Source: an uncultured Alphaproteobacteria bacterium (GTDB taxonomy: Bacteria > Pseudomonadota > Alphaproteobacteria > Rhizobiales > Rhizobiaceae). From it: a stretch of DNA of 11,668 bases. Every line of letters begins with the position of its first letter. The stretch's first letter is position 1. Positions 6,877 through 11,668 of the stretch are shown here, piece after piece. Location of the stretch: assembly GCA_929200335.1 (NCBI GenBank), contig CAKMZG010000004.1, positions 1 to 11,668 on the forward strand, written 5' to 3'. The position numbers and the translations under genes were made by a program. The notes beneath the pieces are model-generated. The model made no database searches and was not told the origin of the DNA. It saw nothing but the letters and a program-made list of their open reading frames with translations.

Positions 6877-8157
6877 GCCCATAACGAGACAGGCATTTTG
6901 ACCACCAAAGCCAAAGGATGATGATAATACCGTTGCCACATTGGTATCACGTGCCACATTTGGCACCACATCCAAATCAATATCAGGGTCTGGGTTATTG
7001 TGGTTAATGGTCGGTGGAATACGACCTTCCATAAGAGTCATGATAGAAAACACTGCTTCAATTGCGCCAGCGGCTGTTAAAGTATGGCCAATCATCGACT
7101 TGTTAGAAGATATTGGAATATTCTTTAAATTGCTGCCAAAAACTGCGGACATGGAATTGAATTCCATACGATCATTTTCTGGGGTCGATGTGCCATGAGC
7201 ATTGATATATGAAATACCATCAACGCCGACACCTGCGTCTTGTAGGCCATGTTTTACGGCTGCAATGATGGGTGAGCCATCGGGTTTTGCGCGGGTGCGG
7301 TGGAAATCATCGGCCTTTTCACCACAACCATGGATGATTGCTAGAACTTCAGCGCCGCGTGCCGTTGCGCTTTCAAGAGATTCTAACACCAAAGCGCCAG
7401 AACCCTCTGCCATAACAAAGCCGTCGCGGTCTTTTGAAAATGGTTTGGAGGCTTTTGTCGGGTCGTCATTTTGTGTGGTTAATGCGGATAGTAATGAAAA
7501 GCGAATAAGACTCTCAATATTAACAGAGCCATCTGTACCAATGCAAAGTGCTGAATCAGTTTCGCCACGGCGAATGGCCTCAACACCCAATTGAATTGCG
7601 GTCGTGCCAGATGCGCAAGCCGTTGATAGGGAAATAGGTAAGCCTTTAGTGCCAAATTCGCTTTGTAGATTATCAGCGATTCCACCAAATTGCAGCAATT
7701 CATAGAGCGATTTATGGTTTTGACGCTTTGCACCTGCGATTAGACGTTCATAACCTGAGCCACCAAGATCTTGAGTTTCTTGGTGAAGTTTAAAGCGGTG
7801 TTGCCATTCCATTTCAACAGGGGGAGATGCTAAAAATAGCGCACCAGGAAAATCATTGGTTGAAAGTCCACTTTGCGCAATAGCTTCAAGGCCGGAGCGT
7901 TTTGCCATTTCTAAAGATAGGGCGGGGGCTGACATGCCTGATTGTTTGGCGAGCACATCATCAAGGAAATCTACAGTACCAGCAACGGTAGTGCGCAGGC
8001 CTTCGGTTTCAAAGCGCTTGATGCGGTGAATACCAGATTGACCATTAATCAGTTTGCTCCAATTATCCTGACGGCCTTCGCCAAGGGATGAAATCACACC
8101 AATACCTGTAACGGCTACGATTGGGCGGGATTTATGATCACGATATGTCTGAACCAT
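6868..8157 (-). CDS. fabF: Beta-ketoacyl-ACP synthase (KAS II type), catalytically intact; FabF1-type gene of the acpXL locus
   Basis: It condenses malonyl-ACP with the growing acyl chain, here probably on AcpXL during very-long-chain acyl synthesis in the cytoplasm. The 429-residue protein has the full thiolase-fold catalytic set: C181 in STACASGT, H321 in NAHGTSTPEND, K353 and H358 in NKSMIGHTLTAAGA, and the FGFGG gate near 415-419. The N-terminus carries VAVTGIGVISSLGEG. The ATG is preceded by GGAG six bases upstream. It follows the degenerate ketosynthase by 53 bases on the same strand, consistent with co-transcription and a working pair. In known rhizobial loci the dehydrogenase gene would follow directly; here the lipase gene intervenes on the other strand, with five bases between stops. 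Confidence 0.94.
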   Translation of the reverse strand: MVQTYRDHKSRPIVAVTGIGVISSLGEGRQDNWSKLINGQSGIHRIKRFETEGLRTTVAGTVDFLDDVLAKQSGMSAPALSLEMAKRSGLEAIAQSGLSTNDFPGALFLASPPVEMEWQHRFKLHQETQDLGGSGYERLIAGAKRQNHKSLYELLQFGGIADNLQSEFGTKGLPISLSTACASGTTAIQLGVEAIRRGETDSALCIGTDGSVNIESLIRFSLLSALTTQNDDPTKASKPFSKDRDGFVMAEGSGALVLESLESATARGAEVLAIIHGCGEKADDFHRTRAKPDGSPIIAAVKHGLQDAGVGVDGISYINAHGTSTPENDRMEFNSMSAVFGSNLKNIPISSNKSMIGHTLTAAGAIEAVFSIMTLMEGRIPPTINHNNPDPDIDLDVVPNVARDTNVATVLSSSFGFGGQNACLVMGIA

Positions 8158-8210
8158 TTTATTCTCCGTGTGTGAGCATTAAGCTGGTCTAATTGCTTTT
8201 ACTGCCTGCA

Positions 8211-9401
8211 CTATAATTTTGTTACTTTTGCAAAACCTTCGCCGCGCCAGCTACCAAGGGTACTTACCAATACAGATTCTGGTGTGGATTTACTCGGTAC
8301 TTCATTAGCACTAAATGCGGGATAAAAACTTTCATTAGAAAGCGCTATAGCCGCCAAAATAATGCCAGCAGGAAATTGTGCCTCTAGTCCATGGCCTAAT
8401 AGACTGCCATAGGCGCGTTTTGCATTATCTGGAAGCAGTTTAGTCAATAGGGCTTGTTCAGCATCGGTAATTTGCTTCGTGCCGCTAGCGCCTGAAAGTA
8501 CTGAGATCAATTCTTTGCTCTCATCTTCTATGAGTGGCGATAATAGCCCTTCAAGGCGATCAGCAAAAGCTTCACTTGTACGATTGCCATGATCAGCAAC
8601 AACACCAGCAATTTTTGCATAGGGTGTTTTGCCCCGTGCTTTTGCATGTTCAGCGCTTTCAAGCACAAGAAATGCCCCAACACTGCCGCACATAATGCCA
8701 CCGCCTTGCTCAGCACGAGACCAAACATCTGTCGGTGCTTTGTCCCACAACAGATGATCCAATTCAAAAGATAACATCATGTCGCTGCGTTGACAGCTAT
8801 AAGCGCCACCAACAAGGGTGTGGGTGGATTGCCCAGATGCAATACGCGCACATGCGGTTTGAATGGCTGAAATTCCTGCACTTTCCTCTCCCATGAAGGT
8901 TCGAGATGAGCCAGTAACTTTATGTACAATTGAGATATTGCCAGCCAGCAGATTTGAAAGCTGGGCTAAAAATAGAGTTGGTCGCAAATCATTATAAAGG
9001 GTTTCGATGAGCAATTTATCTTGGTCTGGTTTGCCTGTGGCATTTTCCATGACATTGGTGTCAACTTCTACATCACGTTCACCACCGCCAGCAGCCACAA
9101 TCATATCCATAGTGGCACATTGTTCAATGTCATCTTTTAGGCCAGCATCTTCTAGCGCAACGCCAGCACTATAAGTACCCAGTTGCTGCCAAAGATCCAT
9201 TTGACGCTTATCGCGGCGAGAAATATGTTTTTCCCATTCTACTTCATATAGAGGGTGAATGGGGTAGGGCGCAAAGCTATCAACATCAACAATTGCAGCA
9301 TTTTGTGGGCTGGTGGATAGGGTTTGCCAGTGGGTATCTGCACCTTCTCCTAAAGATGATACGAGGCCAACGCCTGTGATCCATACTTCTTGTGATGTCA
9401 T
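8211..9401 (-). CDS. Degenerate beta-ketoacyl synthase-like protein (FabF2-type gene), catalytic residues replaced
   Basis: The 396-residue protein has a ketosynthase fold: start MTSQEVWITGVGLVSSLGEG, closely matching the neighbouring intact synthase. The catalytic residues are replaced. Where the neighbour has STACASGT, this protein has FMGEESAG, putting E173 in place of the nucleophile cysteine. The first histidine motif (AHGT) reads ASGT (S306). The lysine before the second histidine is G332. Only H337 in LLGHGLEAQFPAG remains, and the FGFGG gate is GSWRGEG. By analogy with chain-length factors of type II polyketide systems, it may pair with the intact synthase and set chain length or bind AcpXL; this is inference. 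The frame is open and uninterrupted and sits inside the operon, so it is not decaying. A weak AGGG precedes the ATG. Confidence 0.9.
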   Translation of the reverse strand: MTSQEVWITGVGLVSSLGEGADTHWQTLSTSPQNAAIVDVDSFAPYPIHPLYEVEWEKHISRRDKRQMDLWQQLGTYSAGVALEDAGLKDDIEQCATMDMIVAAGGGERDVEVDTNVMENATGKPDQDKLLIETLYNDLRPTLFLAQLSNLLAGNISIVHKVTGSSRTFMGEESAGISAIQTACARIASGQSTHTLVGGAYSCQRSDMMLSFELDHLLWDKAPTDVWSRAEQGGGIMCGSVGAFLVLESAEHAKARGKTPYAKIAGVVADHGNRTSEAFADRLEGLLSPLIEDESKELISVLSGASGTKQITDAEQALLTKLLPDNAKRAYGSLLGHGLEAQFPAGIILAAIALSNESFYPAFSANEVPSKSTPESVLVSTLGSWRGEGFAKVTKL

Positions 9402-9465
9402 TTTAAGTTACCCTATATGATCTGTAGTTTGCATTTATTATTTATTTAAAATTGCAGCTTAGTTA

Positions 9466-9936
9466 TTAGCTAGGAACAAATTCAGCCTTCATGCCCATTT
9501 CTAAAGCTTGTTTCTTCATCATGGCACTAAAATCTTCTGTTTGCCAAGGAAGTGTCTTAAAAGTTAGTTGAGCATCGCAGATCTTCTTACCTTCAGACTT
9601 AATGGATGCTTTGGTAATAGCAAAGCCAGAGCCATCATGCACCATAACGGCTTCCATCTCAAGCGGAGTTTCAGGGGCTACAAATGTTCTTAGTTTACCT
9701 TCTTTAACACCTGCTAAAAATGGCATTTGCTCAAAACCAGTCGTTGCTAAGACCAAATAACCAGAGGTTTGTGCCATGGTTTCAATTAGTAAAACCCCAG
9801 GCATAAGCGGATGACCTGGAAAATGACCTTCAAAGATAGGGCTTTCCTGAGGAACTTTACTGCTAGCTGCTAGCTTGCGCTCAACTGGATCATATGAATT
9901 GATTTTGTCAATCATCTGAAAATATTCTAGCTGCAT
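9466..9936 (-). CDS. fabZ: 3-hydroxyacyl-ACP dehydratase, FabZ type, of the very-long-chain acyl locus
   Basis: It removes water from 3-hydroxyacyl-ACP to give the trans-2-enoyl form. The 156-residue hot-dog-fold protein carries the FabZ active-site motif: FEGHFPGHPLMPGVLL with catalytic H38, then IETMAQTSG with E52 on the central helix. Its length is normal, with a slightly long C-terminal helix ending in KAEFVPS. The ATG at 9934-9936 has a GAGAGG ribosome site. It lies 144 bases after acpXL, separated by a strong hairpin, and 64 bases before the degenerate ketosynthase. Position next to acpXL suggests it acts on AcpXL-bound chains (fabZXL); a general housekeeping role cannot be excluded from sequence. 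Confidence 0.93.
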   Translation of the reverse strand: MQLEYFQMIDKINSYDPVERKLAASSKVPQESPIFEGHFPGHPLMPGVLLIETMAQTSGYLVLATTGFEQMPFLAGVKEGKLRTFVAPETPLEMEAVMVHDGSGFAITKASIKSEGKKICDAQLTFKTLPWQTEDFSAMMKKQALEMGMKAEFVPS

Positions 9937-9965
9937 GGGATGCCTCTCTTTAAATTTGCCTTAAA

Positions 9966-10005
9966 ACTAAAAAATATTCAAAGGTCGTTTGACCTTTGAA
10001 TATTT
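9966..10005 (-). terminator. Terminator or attenuator hairpin between acpXL and fabZ
   Basis: AAATATTCAAAGGTC (9972-9986) and GACCTTTGAATATTT (9991-10005) form a perfect 15-bp stem around a GTTT loop. Read on the minus strand, the stem runs into a six-T tract and TTTAGTTTT, so it has the form of a factor-independent terminator within the operon. It would let acpXL be made in excess over fabZ and the ketosynthases, or mark an RNA-processing end. The stem has only four G-C pairs, so partial read-through is likely. Confidence 0.7.
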
Positions 10006-10080
10006 AGGAAATCTATTAACTATCTTGTACAAACAAACTAAGTAATTGCTACTGTTTATCTTAAAATTCAACAAAGATAA

Positions 10081-10362
10081 TTAAGCAGAGTTAGCTTTGA
10101 TTAGATCGTCAATTTTGCCGCAAAGGTTTTTCATCACGAAATACTCTTCAGTTGAGGCATTGCCGTCATTAACTTCTTGTGTCCAAGACTCCAGAGGAAT
10201 TTTAATGCCGAATTCTTTATCAATTGCAAAAACAATATCCAAGAAATCAAGGCTATCAATACCTAAATCGTCGATTGTGTGGCTATCTGGTGTAATGTCT
10301 TCGCGTGGAATTTCGCTGGTTTCAGAAATAATATCTGCAACTTTATCAAATGTATCAGACAC
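10081..10362 (-). CDS. acpXL: Acyl carrier protein AcpXL
   Basis: A specialised acyl carrier that holds the very long hydroxylated chain made for lipid A and presents it to LpxXL. The 93-residue acidic protein is longer than ordinary AcpP and closely resembles rhizobial AcpXL throughout. The phosphopantetheine site is S37 in DDLGIDSLDFLDIV, followed by DKEFGIKIPLESW and the family-typical insert TEEYFVMKNLCGKIDDL. The start is GTG (10360-10362): AGAGG lies nine bases upstream (minus strand, 10372-10376), and no in-frame ATG precedes it. It is the first gene of the minus-strand lipid locus, transcribed away from the DUF502 gene across a 331-base gap. A strong hairpin directly downstream probably limits transcription into fabZ. 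Confidence 0.96.
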   Translation of the reverse strand: MSDTFDKVADIISETSEIPREDITPDSHTIDDLGIDSLDFLDIVFAIDKEFGIKIPLESWTQEVNDGNASTEEYFVMKNLCGKIDDLIKANSA

Positions 10363-10488
10363 TGTTTTATACCTCTATAATTAGTTGAATCTAGCGAACT
10401 TATAGAGTAATTTATCAAAAATAAAACCCCTAAATTCACGTTTATTAACCAAGTTTATAGGCTTGGCTATTTCTATAATGTTCTTTGT

Positions 10489-10506
10489 TTAGCGTAATTA
10501 CGTTAA
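10489..10506. promoter_or_regulatory. Near-perfect 18-bp palindrome, candidate operator
   Basis: TTAGCGTAATTACGTTAA is symmetric at 16 of 18 positions (one mismatched pair) with a perfect 10-base core, CGTAATTACG. It sits about 127 bases upstream of acpXL and 188 bases upstream of the DUF502 gene. Its form suits a dimeric regulator, but the regulator is unknown. Confidence 0.4.
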
Positions 10507-10528
10507 CAAGAATTCAATATTTTGCTGT

Positions 10529-10576
10529 ATACTTAAAAAAATAAGGTTTTTATGTGGTGTTTTTTAATTTAAGTAT
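10529..10576. repeat. Long AT-rich inverted repeat in the acpXL/DUF502 gap
   Basis: ATACTTAAA (10529-10537) and TTTAAGTAT (10568-10576) are perfect arms. After a 2-base bulge, a further A-run/T-run pairing (10538-10541 with 10562-10565) extends the stem. The loop is roughly 20 bases and includes GTGG. It could be cruciform DNA, an operator pair or an RNA hairpin in a leader. Confidence 0.4.
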
Positions 10577-10679
10577 GAGTATTATATAGATTGGATTAAG
10601 ATTTTTATTGGCACGACCTTTTAATTGCTGAAATCCTCACCTATTGATGGTAGATTAAATTTAAAGGGTATTTAATATA

Positions 10680-10697
10680 ATGGGTAAAAATTTATGA
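10680..10697 (+). other. Five-codon upstream frame overlapping the DUF502 start
   Basis: ATG at 10680 begins a tiny frame (MGKNL) whose TGA (10695-10697) overlaps the DUF502 ATG (10694-10696) as ATGA, the arrangement typical of translational coupling. AAAGGG lies 11 bases before the first ATG, while the DUF502 ATG itself has no good ribosome site. It may be a leader peptide, or a chance match. Confidence 0.3.
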
Positions 10698-11389
10698 GCG
10701 GCAAAAAGCGTCAACCAACACGGGTAAGAAGTTATTTCCTCACAGGTTTAGTGATTTGTGCACCTCTTGCAATCACCGCTTATTTAACCTGGACCGTGGT
10801 TGTATGGATCGACAGCTGGATTATTCCTTATATTCCAGCACGCTATAATCCAGATACTTATTTGCCGTTTTCTGTGCCTGGCTTTGGCCTTGTGCTTGGT
10901 TTGATTGCTATAACAATCATTGGTTTTCTGACTGCTAATTTGATCGGGAAGTCTATCGTATCTTATGGTGAGCGCATGTTAGGGCGGATGCCATTGGTGC
11001 GAAATTTATACAATGGTTTAAAGCAGATATTTCAAACGGTGCTTTCCGATAAAAATGATAGTTTTACGCAAGTCGGTTTGATTGAGTATCCCCGTAAGGA
11101 GCTTTGGGCGATTGTATTTATAGCAACAGATACTAAAGGCGAGGTGCAGTCTCAATTGGATGATAAGGAAGTGGAGCAAACCATTAGTGTATTTTTACCC
11201 ACTACACCTAATCCAACATCAGGGTTTTTATTGTTTGTGCCAAAGAGCGACGTTATTTTATTGAATATGTCTGTGGAAGAGGCTGCTAAATTGGTTATTT
11301 CAGCCGGCCTTGTAACCCCTGAGCAGATGCGTAAAGAGCAAAAACTTGCGATCATTGAGAAAAATCACCAAAAAGATCGCGATGAGTAA
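10694..11389 (+). CDS. DUF502 family inner-membrane protein
   Basis: A 231-residue protein of the DUF502 family, whose biochemical role is not established. Two transmembrane segments are visible, about residues 14-38 (YFLTGLVICAPLAITAYLTW) and 61-86 (starting VPGFGLVLGL). The segment between is a short loop containing WIIPYIPARYNPDTYLP. The C-terminal part is soluble and carries the family's hallmark motif, PTTPNPTSGFLLFVP (169-183). The end is charged (KNHQKDRDE). The start at ATG 10694 lacks a good ribosome site; coupling to a five-codon frame just upstream may supply it. It is transcribed away from acpXL and ends at a strong terminator, so it appears to be a single-gene unit. Basis for the family call: the motif and membrane layout. 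Confidence 0.88.
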   Translation: MSGKKRQPTRVRSYFLTGLVICAPLAITAYLTWTVVVWIDSWIIPYIPARYNPDTYLPFSVPGFGLVLGLIAITIIGFLTANLIGKSIVSYGERMLGRMPLVRNLYNGLKQIFQTVLSDKNDSFTQVGLIEYPRKELWAIVFIATDTKGEVQSQLDDKEVEQTISVFLPTTPNPTSGFLLFVPKSDVILLNMSVEEAAKLVISAGLVTPEQMRKEQKLAIIEKNHQKDRDE

Positions 11390-11390
11390 G

Positions 11391-11431
11391 AAAAAATGCA
11401 GAAGCTGCTTCAAGCTTAACTGCATTTTTTT
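11391..11431 (+). terminator. Rho-independent terminator of the DUF502 gene, usable in both directions
   Basis: AAAAAATGCAG (11391-11401) pairs with CTGCATTTTTT (11420-11430). AAGCT (11402-11406) pairs with AGCTT (11413-11417) inside after a 2-base bulge, with loop GCTTCA. Seven T residues end the plus-strand side. It begins two bases after the DUF502 stop. The A-run on the left gives a T-run on the other strand, so it could also end transcripts from the minus-strand gene to the right. Confidence 0.9.
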
Positions 11432-11498
11432 GATGTTCTTTTGTGCGTGTAGCGTTTGATGAGTTTACTTAAAACGGAGAATTGTTCGCGCAAGTTAA

Positions 11499-11550
11499 GG
11501 AAGCCTAGGGCAACGTTTTGAATTCATTCAAACAGACCGCAACGCTATAG
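11499..11550 (-). repeat. Structured intergenic repeat, copy 3 (R3), divergent
   Basis: The most diverged copy shares the TTTTGAATTCA core (11516-11526) and flanks resembling R1 and R2 (GGAA..CTAGGGC on the left, GCTATAG on the right). The outer stem CTAGGGC (11505-11511) pairs with GCTATAG (11544-11550) with one wobble and one mismatch, as in R2. The inner stem is reduced to GTTT/AAAC. It ends one base before a minus-strand stop codon, the same placement as R2. Confidence 0.6.
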
Positions 11551-11551
11551 A

Positions 11552-11668
11552 CTATTTGTTAGCGGTAAGCTCACTCAATAATCTGTCCATATCTTGTTTC
11601 AATGAGCTTTCATTGTTGGATTTTACTTCAGGTTCAATTCCAGTTTCGGCTCCAGCTTCAACCCCAGT
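11552..11668 (-). CDS. 3' end of an unidentified gene (runs off the window)
   Basis: Thirty-eight codons and a TAG stop (11552-11554) form an open frame on the minus strand reaching the window edge. The visible tail is acidic and low in complexity (repeated E, with G, A, T and S), then ends in a short predicted helix, SLKQDMDRLLSELTANK. Codon use looks coding, and the stop abuts repeat R3 just as the bmt stop abuts R2, which supports a real gene end. I do not recognise the family. Confidence 0.55.
   Translation of the reverse strand, partial: TGVEAGAETGIEPEVKSNNESSLKQDMDRLLSELTANK

Larger units (their letters stand above)
10363..10693. promoter_or_regulatory. Divergent intergenic region between acpXL and the DUF502 gene
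   Basis: This is 331 bases of AT-rich DNA with no convincing gene, and it must hold promoters for both directions. Visible structures are an 18-base near-palindrome (10489-10506), a long AT-rich inverted repeat (10529-10576) and a short CCAAG/CTTGG dyad (10449-10453 and 10462-10466). A TATTAT -10-like hexamer at 10580-10585 on the plus strand lacks a good -35. I could not assign the acpXL promoter with confidence. A five-codon frame lies just before the DUF502 start. Confidence 0.6.

Noticed and set aside
10449..10466. CCAAG/CTTGG dyad upstream of acpXL as an operator
   Set aside because: Five-base arms with an 8-base spacer are short enough to occur by chance; not claimed as a separate site.
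10607..10629. TTGGCACG followed by TTGCT, resembling a sigma-54 promoter
   Set aside because: The GG and GC dinucleotides are about 15 bases apart instead of 10, so the spacing rules out a normal sigma-54 site.

Overview
This window looks like chromosomal DNA from an alphaproteobacterium of the order Hyphomicrobiales (Rhizobiales), from a lineage with unusually AT-rich DNA. The best taxonomic marker is the set of genes for the very-long-chain (27-hydroxyoctacosanoate type) lipid A acyl chain: acpXL, fabZ, two ketosynthase-like genes, a zinc-type dehydrogenase and lpxXL. The genus cannot be fixed from the sequence alone.

Layout, left to right. Positions 1-954 hold a periplasmic L,D-transpeptidase on the minus strand. 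It has a strong terminator behind it and an apparent 1-base frameshift that cuts off its last residues. Positions 955-2571 encode a class I (4Fe-4S) fumarase, and 2802-3812 a zinc-dependent betaine-homocysteine methyltransferase with its own promoter candidate. Positions 3904-10362 hold the lipid A very-long-chain acyl locus, read right to left on the minus strand: acpXL (GTG start), fabZ, a degenerate ketosynthase, an intact ketosynthase, an MDR dehydrogenase, and lpxXL (TTG start). A class 3 lipase-like gene sits on the opposite strand between the intact ketosynthase and the dehydrogenase, splitting the locus. A 331-bp divergent intergenic region separates acpXL from a DUF502 membrane protein gene on the plus strand, which ends in a textbook terminator. 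The right edge holds the 3' end of another minus-strand gene.

How the genes work together. AcpXL carries the growing acyl chain. The ketosynthase pair and FabZ perform condensation and dehydration. The MDR protein, which lacks the catalytic-zinc ligands of alcohol dehydrogenases, is a reasonable candidate for a reductase in the cycle. LpxXL then moves the finished chain to lipid A. Only one of the two ketosynthases keeps the catalytic residues; the other resembles a chain-length-factor partner.

The most unusual features are: (1) a three-copy, direct-orientation intergenic repeat of about 47 bases that folds into nested stems, with a compensatory base change between copies, placed just behind minus-strand genes; (2) the AT-rich lipase splitting the operon; (3) the pseudo-ketosynthase; (4) a perfect 15-bp hairpin with a T-tract between acpXL and fabZ; (5) the frameshifted end of the transpeptidase. 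I found no CRISPR array, tRNA, rRNA, transposase or phage gene.
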